Positions 1 through 7,951 of a stretch of DNA of 16,581 bases are shown here, piece after piece. Under the pieces are notes generated by a model. The model made no database searches. It had not been told where the DNA came from and saw only the letters and a program-made list of their open reading frames with translations. Within the stretch, counting starts at the first letter, position 1. Each line of letters starts with the position of its first letter. Source of the DNA: Bacteroidota bacterium. GTDB lineage: Bacteria; Bacteroidota; Bacteroidia; Bacteroidales; Tenuifilaceae. The position numbers and the translations under genes are program-made. Location of the stretch: the NCBI GenBank assembly GCA_023406715.1, contig JAEXVC010000142.1, positions 1-16,581 of the forward strand, in the 5' to 3' direction.

Positions 1-570
1 GGTCCAGTTACTGATTGGGAAAACCCTAAAATGCTCGCCCATGTTTTTTATGCCAATGAAAAGGTTCCACAGCTCTGGACGCTGATTCTTTGGATCCCAC
101 TGGCCAAACTCATCACGATGCGAAAAGAAGCGCTCTTTGGCGCGAGCTTTTTCCTCATCGCGTCGGCCGCCACCCATAGCACAATCAATCTTCAACTCCT
201 CTATTGCATCTAGAAGGGTTACTGTTTGTAATTTGTTTCTACTAGCGTTATAGCCAGTTTCCTCTACGGCTCGGCCTTTGTTGATTGAATCCTGCACGTA
301 CTTAACAATTAACGGCACTCCAGTTTCGGCAACTAACCAATCACGAAAATCAAGTGTTTCCTGAAAGTTATGGCCTGTATCGATATGCATAAGAGGAAAA
401 GGAACCTTAGCAGGGTAAAAAGCCTTACGGGCTAAATGATACATTACAATGGAATCCTTACCTCCACTAAAAAGCATGGCAGGATTTTCGAATTGTGAAA
501 CTACCTCGCGGATTACATATATCGACTCCGACTCCAACTCCCGTAGGTGATTCATTTTAAATTTGCTCAT
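1..570 (-). CDS. cysD: Sulfate adenylyltransferase subunit 2 (CysD), C-terminus cut by window edge
   Basis: CysD is the catalytic small subunit of ATP sulfurylase. With the GTPase CysN it makes adenosine 5'-phosphosulfate from ATP and sulfate in the cytoplasm, the first step of sulfate assimilation. I translated 190 residues from ATG at 570; the frame is open to base 1. Seen: the PP-loop SGGKDS at residues 35-40, followed by HLARKAFYP, then HIDTGHNF, GGGRRDEEKARAKER, WDPKNQRPELWN and, at the edge, FRVFPISNWT. These are hallmark CysD segments in the expected order. E. coli CysD is about 302 residues, so roughly the last third is missing. An in-frame ATG at 555 is an alternative start, but ATG 570 gives the usual N-terminal length. 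The partner cysN would be expected beyond the left edge. A terminator separates it from the upstream SusCD operon, so it is probably transcribed on its own. Confidence 0.95.
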   Translation of the reverse strand, partial: MSKFKMNHLRELESESIYVIREVVSQFENPAMLFSGGKDSIVMYHLARKAFYPAKVPFPLMHIDTGHNFQETLDFRDWLVAETGVPLIVKYVQDSINKGRAVEETGYNASRNKLQTVTLLDAIEELKIDCAMGGGRRDEEKARAKERFFSHRDEFGQWDPKNQRPELWNLFIGIKNMGEHFRVFPISNWT

Positions 571-608
571 ATATCCAATATTGAACTTTGTGCAACCTAA
601 TTAGCCCA

Positions 609-616
609 CAAAGATA
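609..616 (-). promoter_or_regulatory. Candidate -7 box of cysD promoter
   Basis: On the minus strand this reads TATCTTTG, an exact match to the Bacteroidota -7 consensus TAnnTTTG, and it lies about 40 bases upstream of the cysD start. No TTTG or TTG lies 19-21 bases further upstream, so the -33 element is missing or very weak. This would fit a promoter that needs an activator. It is an inference from one 8-base match in AT-rich DNA. Confidence 0.4.
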
Positions 617-643
617 AAGAAGTTTATTAACCCGAATTACGAT

Positions 644-657
644 TTGATTTAAATCAA
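644..657. promoter_or_regulatory. FNR/CRP-type palindrome TTGAT-TTAA-ATCAA upstream of cysD
   Basis: The 14 bases are an exact match to the classical FNR-type box TTGAT-N4-ATCAA. The symmetry extends to 20 bases (641-660) with one mismatched pair (643/658). It lies 74-87 bases upstream of the cysD start and about 34 bases (centre to edge) upstream of the candidate -7 box, a plausible activator position. CRP/FNR-family regulators are common in Bacteroidota, but which one would bind here cannot be told from the sequence. Confidence 0.35.
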
Positions 658-660
658 TTC

Positions 661-691
661 AAAACAAAAGGTCAGATGTACAATCTGACCT
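661..691 (-). terminator. Rho-independent terminator of operon 1
   Basis: A perfect 9-bp stem, AGGTCAGAT (669-677) with ATCTGACCT (683-691), has a 5-base loop. On the minus strand it is followed by a T-rich tract (TTTGTTTT, complement of 661-668). It lies just past the stop codon of the lipoprotein gene that ends at 714 and separates operon 1 from cysD. Confidence 0.8.
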
Positions 692-713
692 GAATTTTCT
701 AAAATAATAGCGT

Positions 714-1586
714 TTATTTTCCAACTATTGGTGTTAAGGTTTCCCAAAAAACTCTGTAACCACCTGGTGCATCGTAATGATAGTAAAGATTTATCGTTTT
801 ATCCACAGGATTGTAGTGCGATTGTTTTGAACCATCGTTGGGATCGCCTTCATTTACAATATAGGTGAAGTTTAAAACTGTAAAAGTGATTGAATTATCT
901 GCATTAATTTTAATATCCATTTGGGCATCCTCAAAAATAGCAAACAATGTTGTACACTCCGAACTAGATATTGTGAACAGTTCTTTTTCCATGTAAAAAT
1001 CCCTATCACCTAAAGTGGGATGAGAGTACATTACATAAGATTGGTAATAACCAGCAAAAAAATTAGCAACCACAATAAATGTTTGAGGTAGACAAGAAAC
1101 CTCTCTTCCATCCTCAAGAACCGATACATAGCTTAGCGTAAAATAATCGCCAATACTTGCAATTGTTGGCTCCTCGGGTACTATATAACCATCGGGCAAC
1201 TGTGGTATTCCTCCTGCTAGGTTTAACCAGGAAAATGTTTCAGTAACTATGGTTGTATCAACAGAGTTATCATCAACAACCGCCACGGTTTTATGCAAAA
1301 CGTCTTCGGACTCAGACACAGAAATACTTCCACCATCATCAATAAAATGAGTAAATCTTTTATAAACCTTCACAGACTTAACTTTAGGGCCTTTGTAAAT
1401 AAGAATATCTACATCAACCGATTCTGTTGATGCAGGCTTATACTGCAAAGCATAGGTTGCCTCAATTAAACCTCCTGTTTTTACGTTCTGTGTCATTAAA
1501 TCAAGAGAATCCAGACAGGAAGTAAACCCCAAAAACAACAAAATATTTAGGGTAAAAAATATTGAGAGTTTGAATCTTTTAGTCAT
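714..1586 (-). CDS. Uncharacterised SusCD-associated outer-membrane lipoprotein (third gene of operon 1)
   Basis: I do not recognise a named family with certainty. The 290-residue product starts with a basic, hydrophobic signal peptide and a lipobox FTSC with Cys24, followed by acidic residues (CLDSLD), as in surface-exported Bacteroidota lipoproteins. Residues 42-120 look like beta-strands (IEATYALQYK, VDVDILIYKG). Then come the segment IGDYFTLSYVSVLEDGRE (145-162) and a C-terminal beta-rich part with HYNPVDKTINLYYHYDAPGG (257-276). This layout resembles small lipoproteins that accompany SusD-like_2 operons, so an accessory ligand-binding role at the cell surface is inferred. I chose ATG 1586: the longer reading begins with TTG at 1592 and adds only two residues. 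It lies 14 bases after the SusD stop and is the last gene before the terminator. Confidence 0.75.
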   Translation of the reverse strand: MTKRFKLSIFFTLNILLFLGFTSCLDSLDLMTQNVKTGGLIEATYALQYKPASTESVDVDILIYKGPKVKSVKVYKRFTHFIDDGGSISVSESEDVLHKTVAVVDDNSVDTTIVTETFSWLNLAGGIPQLPDGYIVPEEPTIASIGDYFTLSYVSVLEDGREVSCLPQTFIVVANFFAGYYQSYVMYSHPTLGDRDFYMEKELFTISSSECTTLFAIFEDAQMDIKINADNSITFTVLNFTYIVNEGDPNDGSKQSHYNPVDKTINLYYHYDAPGGYRVFWETLTPIVGK

Positions 1587-1600
1587 ATCCAAAATTTTTC

Positions 1601-3166
1601 CTAGTAATTATTAGCAACATCCCACCAAACCCTGGTGTTCAAATCGTCGGCACCTTGACGAGTAATAGCTTCCATTAATTGCTTTTTGTTCCTAGAGTAT
1701 TCATCGGACGAATACCTTATACGAACAGGGATTTTCCCACCATTCAGGCCATCCTGAGCTGGTGTCAACTGCGGAATATTAGTTCTGCGCCATTCAAACC
1801 AAGCCTGCAATCCCTGATCGAACATTGCCACCCACTTCTGCTCGGCAATTTTTTGCAATGGTTTAGCGGGATCCCAAGCCCCATTGTGCATCTTAAAATC
1901 GGACAAATAAGAGTCAATTACAGTATTGGCAGGAATGGAGAGATAGTACGTTGGTGCCAATTTTACGATTGCCTCTTGGAATTGGTAATATGATGCCTCC
2001 ACTCCTTTCTCATAATACTGCTGCGATGTAACAGTTGAGCCTGTGACAAATCCCTGTTCCACTGCCTCGGCAAGGATAAAACAAAGTTCGGAATAACTCA
2101 TAAGTGTTCCCATTGATTCTGGCTGAATAAAATAATCGCCAATAACAGAGGTCATCCTTGAACCGTTACCAAGATACGCAGCGGCCTTAGCCGATGTCAA
2201 TCCATTTGGTAATCCTGCCCAAAAACCGCCTGCCGCAGGCGTTTTGGCATAAACAACAACCCTCCAGTCCGGATGAGCATGATTGGTTGATTGATAGAGT
2301 AAATCTATCATTGTTTTACTAACCCGATGGTCGTCGCGAGTTTTATAGGTCTCATTCAAAGGATTATTATTCGGGAAAGAACCGAGGTACTTTAGCGCAG
2401 CATTATCGGAATTTGAACTAAAAATAGGGTAGCTGGCAGCATTGGTAACTAACATATCGGTAAACTCGTTTGTTACGAACGATTGATAATCGGTACGACC
2501 CGACATCCTAAGAAGCAGCCTTAAACGAAGTGAGTTTGCAAACTTTTTCCACTTAAGAATATTATTGCCGAATAAAATATCGCCATTAATACGCTCATTC
2601 TCGGAACTTAAATCGAACAAGGTATTTGCATAGCTCAATTTACTGATTAAATCGAGGTATATGCTTTCCTGTGTATCGTATTTTGGAGTTAATGCACTAT
2701 CAATATTAAAAGCTTCCTTGTAGGGAATATCACCGTATAAATCAGTCAGAACCGAAAACAGGTAGCATTTTAATACCAAAGCAACCGCCTTGTAATTCTT
2801 TTTATCTGCTTTTTCTGCTATTTCAATAATCCGCTGAATTTCAACTCCAGGTCCAGCATAAAGGTTAGCCCATACTGAGTTAATCACATCGTTTCTGGGC
2901 AAATATCTATCCTCGTCGGTGTATTGAACTTTGGCCATATGCTGTACCCAGCATGATCCTATCTCGTGCCCAAGCCAAACATCCTGAATTTGATCTGATA
3001 AGCCCTCAATAGCTCCTGTAAGCAAAAGATCGGGATGACTTTTTTCCCAATCAATATCGTTTGTGTTTGTATTTATCTCTTCAAAGTCTTTTGTACAACT
3101 AACGGTTGCGAGCAGAAGGGCTAAACCAAGCAACTGGAAAATATTTATAATTCGATGTGTTAACAT
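1601..3166 (-). CDS. SusD/RagB-like nutrient-binding lipoprotein (SusD-like_2 type), operon 1
   Basis: This is the surface lipoprotein partner that caps the SusC barrel encoded 13 bases upstream and captures the ligand. The 521-residue product has a signal peptide with lipobox ATVSC (Cys24), then TKDFEEINTNTN, a typical mature start for this family. Conserved family segments are LTDLYGDIPYKEAF (140-153), PKYDTQESIY (161-170) and KWKKFANSLRLRLLLRMSGR (205-224); the helical, TPR-like part lies around these. Near the C-terminus EQKWVAMFDQGLQAWFEWRR is also typical. These features fit the SusD-like_2 / SusD-RagB Pfam group (PF12771/PF12741 type) rather than classical SusD with PF07980. Length is normal and the start ATG 3166 places the lipobox correctly. 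Substrate unknown. Confidence 0.92.
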   Translation of the reverse strand: MLTHRIINIFQLLGLALLLATVSCTKDFEEINTNTNDIDWEKSHPDLLLTGAIEGLSDQIQDVWLGHEIGSCWVQHMAKVQYTDEDRYLPRNDVINSVWANLYAGPGVEIQRIIEIAEKADKKNYKAVALVLKCYLFSVLTDLYGDIPYKEAFNIDSALTPKYDTQESIYLDLISKLSYANTLFDLSSENERINGDILFGNNILKWKKFANSLRLRLLLRMSGRTDYQSFVTNEFTDMLVTNAASYPIFSSNSDNAALKYLGSFPNNNPLNETYKTRDDHRVSKTMIDLLYQSTNHAHPDWRVVVYAKTPAAGGFWAGLPNGLTSAKAAAYLGNGSRMTSVIGDYFIQPESMGTLMSYSELCFILAEAVEQGFVTGSTVTSQQYYEKGVEASYYQFQEAIVKLAPTYYLSIPANTVIDSYLSDFKMHNGAWDPAKPLQKIAEQKWVAMFDQGLQAWFEWRRTNIPQLTPAQDGLNGGKIPVRIRYSSDEYSRNKKQLMEAITRQGADDLNTRVWWDVANNY

Positions 3167-3179
3167 AACTTTAAACTAT

Positions 3180-6100
3180 TTAAAACTTAAAACTTACATT
3201 AAAACCAATGCTACGAGCCGATGGCAACTGACCAAATTCTAACCCTTGAACGTTAGAATTGCTAAAAGCTGTTTCAGGATCGATATGAGGAACTTTTGCG
3301 TACAGCAAAGCTAAGTTACGTCCTACCACTGCAAGGGTTAAATCCTTTATACCTGTGTTCCCTAATTTTGGGAAAGTATAACCCAAGCGGACTTCACGTA
3401 ACTTTATGAAACTAGCATCAAAAATACTCGAGTATGCAACATTAGAGCTATAAGCAGCTTTGTTATACTCCTCGGCCGACACCACAATATCATTTTCAAC
3501 CCAAGTTCCATTAGGTAATTGCTTTACTCCGTTTCCTACAATTCCGCCTTCTCTACCAATTAGAGTTTCCTTTAACACTCCAGAGTATCGACCCCAAGTA
3601 GTTGTCATGGAGTAAATATCGCCACCCCACCGAGCATCAACTAAGAAACTGAAAGTTATATTTTTGTATTGTAATTCGTTGTTTAACCCGCAAACCCAAT
3701 CGGGAGTATAATTGCCCAAAACCTTCAAATCGCCCTGAACAGGTAACCCATCGACATGAATCACTTTACCCTCATTGTTACGGGCAAAATCGTAACCGTA
3801 AAGCGATCCGAATGGTTGATTTGGAATCGCTAGCACTTTCAAATCCCAGTATGAACCTAACTCGTAACTATCTAGTATATCATACAACGATTTTATAACA
3901 TTATTATTCTTTGCAAAGTTGAATGTAACATTCCACTGAAGCCCTAATTTTTGCTTAACAGGCGTTGCTCCAACAGTTAACTCTATACCGCTATTCTTAA
4001 TTTCTCCAGCATTAATAATAATAGAAGTATAGCCAGTAGTTGGCGAAACGGGCACACGTATTATTTGGTCGAAAGTTCGCTGATTATAGTAAGTAAAGTC
4101 GATACTTAATCGGTTTAAAAAGAATCTAAAATCGGCACCAAGTTCAAACGATTCAGTTTTTTGGGGCTTAATTTTATCATTAGGATAATCGTCAGGAATA
4201 TAAATACTAGGCATCCGAGTTGATGAATTCCATCCTGCCCCAAATTTATAAACAGGTTTTAATTGATAAGGATCTGTATCGGCACCCACCTGCGACCATC
4301 CTGCTCTAAGTTTAGCATAGGTTAAACGGCGTGATTGTATTTGAAATAAATCCGATAATACAGCCGAAATGTTTATTGAAGGGTAAAAGTATGAATTACC
4401 ATCCAAAGGCAAAGTACTAGACCAATCGTTTCGTCCACTAAAATCAACAAATAATGCTTTTTTCCACTCAAACTGACCATTAAAATAAAGGCTGTTTATT
4501 CGCTTTTTATATAAAAATGTTTGCGGTAACACAATGGATCTAGAATTACTTAAAGTATAAACACCTTCCACGGCTAGTTCGTTTGCACTTGCACTATAGG
4601 TATGCACATACTGCTCCATTCTATTTCCTCCAAAATTAAAATAGAAATCAAGTTTATCTGATATTTTTCTATTGATTTGAAATAGAAAATCAGTATTCAA
4701 CTCCCTAAATGTTCTTTTTGACTCTCCATAGTAACCATTAGGACTCTCAACATCGCCAAAAGCAGATCGAGCAGTATTAAAATTAGTATAATAGTCAATT
4801 CCCACTCCCGATTTAAGACTCAACCAATCAGTAATCCGAATAGTAGCAGAGCTTTGTCCTAACAACCTATCCCTTTCAGAGCCATTGAGGTTCTCGTAAA
4901 GAGTAAAGTAAGGGTTATTATGGTAGTAGTTATTCCAATTACGAAGTGAACCATCGGAATTTTTATACTTTTTTAAATCCTGAATATCAACTTGTCGTCC
5001 AAACCACATAAATTGCTGCATCACATTCTGACCACTATAACCATACACGGGCATATTTTCACTCTTGGAATTAATATAGTTTCCAGTAAAATCTATTGTC
5101 AGATAATTATACGGAGAGGCCGATGCGTTTACGTGAACGCTATTACGTTTAATATCGGTATTTGGAACCATGCCTGATTGAGTAGTGTTTGTGTAGGAAA
5201 CCCTTACCGAGTAGTTATCTCCACTGCCCTCAATGGCTAAATTATTGGTAAATGTTTTGCCATACTCAAAAAAATCCCTCACATTGTTGGGAAATGACAC
5301 CCATGGTGTTGCTTGCCTAACACCTCCAACTACCGGGGAATTCCATTGCGGAATCATCAGCCCAACGTCTAGCCTTGGCCCCCAACTTTCATCAACATTA
5401 TCATTCAAACCATTGCCCTCGCCATCATAAAATTCGAATAGCCCACCAGTACCCTGTCCGTATGAATTTTGGAAGTCGGGTAAACGCAAAGGAGTTTCAA
5501 CAGTAGTATTGCTATTAAACGAAATTCCAAATCGTCTATCCTTATTGGCCGATTTTGTTTTTATAATAACCACTCCATTTGCTGCTCTTGAACCGTATAA
5601 TGCAGCAGCATTAGGACCCTTTAGCACAGTAATGGTCTCCACATCGTTGGGATCAATATCAGAAATTCCACTCCCCCTGTTTACCCCCTCATTATATGTA
5701 TTCCCAAAGTTTGAGTTATTTACAATAACATTATCCACCACAAATAATGGTTGATTGTCGGTACTCAAGGAGTTTGCTCCTCTTAAAACTAAACGACTTG
5801 AAGCACCAACGGCTCCTGAAGTGTTTGTAATTATTGCACCAGAAATTTTCCCCTGTAACGAGTTTACTATATTGGTTTCTCTGGATTTTAGAATTTCATC
5901 GTTCGTCACGCTCTGAATTGCGTATCCAGTTGCCCTTTCTGCCCTGATAATTCCAAGCGCAGTCACTGTAACAGCCTTTACATCAACGGGCTCAACTTCC
6001 ATAACAACATCAACAACCGACTTTCCGGCAATGGCTATTTCCTGTGTTTTGTAGCCAACAAAACTAAACCTTAATTGCCTAGCCAAAGTAGAAACAGTTA

Positions 6101-6287
6101 TCTCATACTTACCATCTACGTTAGTAACAGCACCTAATGCAGAGCCTACCACAACTACCGACACACCTTGTAAGGGAGAGTTATCAATAGCGGAAGTTAC
6201 AACACCCGATATCTTCACAGTTTGAGCCGATAATTGAAAAACAGCCAACACAAAAAAAGCTGTGAAAAGAATACACAGTCTTCGCAT
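3180..6287 (-). CDS. SusC/RagA-family TonB-dependent outer-membrane transporter, operon 1
   Basis: Complete 1035-residue SusC-type importer, driven by TonB-ExbBD. Domains seen: signal peptide ending LSA-Q near residue 21; a carboxypeptidase-D regulatory-like domain (about 24-97, ISGVV...GVSVVVVG...DGKYEI...FSFVGY); a TonB-box-like strand AVTVTALG (105-112); a plug domain (about 113-245) ending in the SusC signature LKGPNAAALYGSRAANGVVI (222-241); then a 22-strand-type barrel ending IGFNVSFKF with a C-terminal Phe. An Asp-rich DGEGNGLND (288-296) lies early in the barrel. Its first 100 residues align without gaps with those of the operon 2 SusC (47 identities counted by hand). It is the first gene of operon 1, behind a predicted promoter at 6315-6346. 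No neighbouring enzyme shows the substrate. Confidence 0.95.
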   Translation of the reverse strand: MRRLCILFTAFFVLAVFQLSAQTVKISGVVTSAIDNSPLQGVSVVVVGSALGAVTNVDGKYEITVSTLARQLRFSFVGYKTQEIAIAGKSVVDVVMEVEPVDVKAVTVTALGIIRAERATGYAIQSVTNDEILKSRETNIVNSLQGKISGAIITNTSGAVGASSRLVLRGANSLSTDNQPLFVVDNVIVNNSNFGNTYNEGVNRGSGISDIDPNDVETITVLKGPNAAALYGSRAANGVVIIKTKSANKDRRFGISFNSNTTVETPLRLPDFQNSYGQGTGGLFEFYDGEGNGLNDNVDESWGPRLDVGLMIPQWNSPVVGGVRQATPWVSFPNNVRDFFEYGKTFTNNLAIEGSGDNYSVRVSYTNTTQSGMVPNTDIKRNSVHVNASASPYNYLTIDFTGNYINSKSENMPVYGYSGQNVMQQFMWFGRQVDIQDLKKYKNSDGSLRNWNNYYHNNPYFTLYENLNGSERDRLLGQSSATIRITDWLSLKSGVGIDYYTNFNTARSAFGDVESPNGYYGESKRTFRELNTDFLFQINRKISDKLDFYFNFGGNRMEQYVHTYSASANELAVEGVYTLSNSRSIVLPQTFLYKKRINSLYFNGQFEWKKALFVDFSGRNDWSSTLPLDGNSYFYPSINISAVLSDLFQIQSRRLTYAKLRAGWSQVGADTDPYQLKPVYKFGAGWNSSTRMPSIYIPDDYPNDKIKPQKTESFELGADFRFFLNRLSIDFTYYNQRTFDQIIRVPVSPTTGYTSIIINAGEIKNSGIELTVGATPVKQKLGLQWNVTFNFAKNNNVIKSLYDILDSYELGSYWDLKVLAIPNQPFGSLYGYDFARNNEGKVIHVDGLPVQGDLKVLGNYTPDWVCGLNNELQYKNITFSFLVDARWGGDIYSMTTTWGRYSGVLKETLIGREGGIVGNGVKQLPNGTWVENDIVVSAEEYNKAAYSSNVAYSSIFDASFIKLREVRLGYTFPKLGNTGIKDLTLAVVGRNLALLYAKVPHIDPETAFSNSNVQGLEFGQLPSARSIGFNVSFKF

Positions 6288-6314
6288 AAAAAGAATAATT
6301 AATTAATAGTCAAA

Positions 6315-6346
6315 CAAATTTAAGGTAAATAAGGATATGGGGCAAG
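6315..6346 (-). promoter_or_regulatory. Predicted Bacteroidota promoter of operon 1
   Basis: On the minus strand the -7 box TAAATTTG (6315-6322) matches TAnnTTTG exactly, and the -33 element CTTG (6343-6346) matches TTTG at three of four bases. The spacer is 20 bases, within the usual range. Transcription would start close to 6309, about 20 bases before the SusC ATG. It lies between the operon 2 terminator and the operon 1 SusC, where a promoter is needed. Confidence 0.6.
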
Positions 6347-6355
6347 AATAATTAT

Positions 6356-6389
6356 AAAAAAAGAGGTTCGGAAAAAACCGAACCTCTTT
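6356..6389 (-). terminator. Rho-independent terminator of operon 2
   Basis: A perfect 12-bp stem, AAAGAGGTTCGG (6360-6371) with CCGAACCTCTTT (6378-6389), has a loop of six As. On the minus strand the stem runs into a T-tract (complement of the A-run 6356-6362). The other side lacks a T-run, so it works for minus-strand transcripts. It lies 25 bases past the SusD stop at 6414. Confidence 0.9.
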
Positions 6390-6413
6390 CTGAGTAAAAG
6401 TGTGTAACTGAAT

Positions 6414-7940
6414 TTATTTTAACCAAAATGGAGTAAAATCATTTATCACAAAGCAATCGTCTCCTGTCATCGAAGGAACATTCGTTGCATTGGAAGTGTA
6501 TTCCGTTTGTGGATACACCAAACGATATGGCTTACGGGACTTTTGAGCAGTGAGAGCAAGAGGTGTAACAGGATAGCCTGTTTTCAAATAACTCAAGTAT
6601 GTTTCAATCCCGTTAATGTGGATCAACGCAATCCATCTTTGGTATTGAATAGCAGCAATCTTATTAGCAGAAGCAGTCCATCCCGCATTATCTTTTGCAT
6701 CTATAGCAGTAATATAAGCGGCAGCGTCAGCCGTAAGACCATACATATCAAATGATGCCTGAATACCGTTTGTAAAGTGTGTTTGTGCATCTGTGAAGAT
6801 TGCAGGATATTCAACGGCCGCTTCCGATTGCAAGAATTCACTTTCGGCTCTTGTCATTATATAACCATCGTGAGCAGAGCCTTCGTCTGCTGGTGTATAT
6901 AACCAACCGCCAAACAGAGAGAATCTAGATTCGGTATAAGCAGCATTCTTTTGATCTCCTTGAATAACACCAGAAACTGTATCTGCTTTTAATCTAAACA
7001 AAGCAGCTCTACGAGGGTCTAGCACACCACTAGTAATAGTGGATGTACCATTTAATGCTTTTGCTACATGGTCCGAAGCAAGGTACAATCTCCAACCGTA
7101 TGTGTTTGTTGTCCCATCATATAATCTCCTACCAAAAGCATTATATATTGGATTTTGGTTTGCGGCAGAAGCAGCAGAATATCCTGGTTGGATTGTTACG
7201 TCGAAATCTACAAATTGAGCTCCAGTTAGAGAAGCCAACCCTGCATCCCTTAAAGTAATAGCCTCAGCATTAGTTGTTTCAGACATACGCATCAATACCC
7301 TTAACTTTACAGTATTTGCAAATTTCAGCCATTTTTCCATATCTCCGCCCATGATGACATCCTCTGTAGGATTAACAACAATGTCAGGATTCTCTTCATT
7401 ATCATTGATAAGGGCAACAGCGGTGTCCAGCTCTGCTATAAAACTCTTATAGATATCAATCGACTTATCATACTTAGGTGCAACATTATTAACCCTTTGG
7501 AAAGCTTCAGAATAAGGCACATCATTGTATAAATCAACAATGTATTGCATATAATGCACTTTAAGTATTAATGCAATAGCTCTATGATAAACTAACAATG
7601 TATCTCCATCGATGATTGTTTGAAGGTTAGAAACAGCAGGATAAGTAGTATTCCAAATGCGTTGATAGAAGCTATTGTCAATTGCCAGGTTACACTCTTT
7701 GGTCAAAGGATTTCCAAACCAATAGATGTTTCCTGAATACGCATTCATAAATACATTTCCTAATCCATTCATACTTGATGCTAGCGGAACATAAGATGAA
7801 ACCTCTGCAGAAGCTAATCTCATACGAGCACTAAGCTGATCTGATTGTGGATTATTTGGATCGATATTATCATCTAAACTGCAGGAAGATAAGATAAATC
7901 CAAACAATATTAGCATTGTTAATAATTTATACTTTTTCAT
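6414..7940 (-). CDS. SusD/RagB-like nutrient-binding lipoprotein (SusD-like_2 type), operon 2
   Basis: Surface lipoprotein partner of the SusC encoded 11 bases upstream. The 508-residue product has a lipobox LSSC (Cys20) followed by SLDDNIDPNNP, a good surface-export signal. Family segments are VDLYNDVPYSEAF (135-147), PKYDKSIDIYKSF (155-167) and KWLKFANTVKLRVLMRMS (203-220); the same blocks occur at similar spacing in the operon 1 SusD, which suggests common descent of the two operons. EYPAIFTDAQTHFTNGIQASF and KIAAIQYQRWIALIHINGIE are the usual C-terminal helical parts. Length is normal. Codon use stands out: 13 of 19 arginines use AGA/AGG, against 3 of 21 in the operon 3 SusD. No third lipoprotein follows; the terminator comes directly after the stop. 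Substrate unknown. Confidence 0.92.
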   Translation of the reverse strand: MKKYKLLTMLILFGFILSSCSLDDNIDPNNPQSDQLSARMRLASAEVSSYVPLASSMNGLGNVFMNAYSGNIYWFGNPLTKECNLAIDNSFYQRIWNTTYPAVSNLQTIIDGDTLLVYHRAIALILKVHYMQYIVDLYNDVPYSEAFQRVNNVAPKYDKSIDIYKSFIAELDTAVALINDNEENPDIVVNPTEDVIMGGDMEKWLKFANTVKLRVLMRMSETTNAEAITLRDAGLASLTGAQFVDFDVTIQPGYSAASAANQNPIYNAFGRRLYDGTTNTYGWRLYLASDHVAKALNGTSTITSGVLDPRRAALFRLKADTVSGVIQGDQKNAAYTESRFSLFGGWLYTPADEGSAHDGYIMTRAESEFLQSEAAVEYPAIFTDAQTHFTNGIQASFDMYGLTADAAAYITAIDAKDNAGWTASANKIAAIQYQRWIALIHINGIETYLSYLKTGYPVTPLALTAQKSRKPYRLVYPQTEYTSNATNVPSMTGDDCFVINDFTPFWLK

Positions 7941-7951
7941 TTTAATAATTT

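Noticed and set aside
31..213. Short plus-strand open frame opposite cysD
   Set aside because: It runs antisense to a clearly conserved CysD reading frame and its product has no recognisable features.
641..660. The 20-base palindrome read as a second terminator
   Set aside because: The arms are AT-rich and there is no loop or following T-run; the true terminator lies at 661-691.
1587..1592. Two-codon longer reading of the operon 1 lipoprotein from TTG at 1592
   Set aside because: TTG is a rare start, and the ATG at 1586 gives the same signal peptide and lipobox, so the shorter version was annotated.
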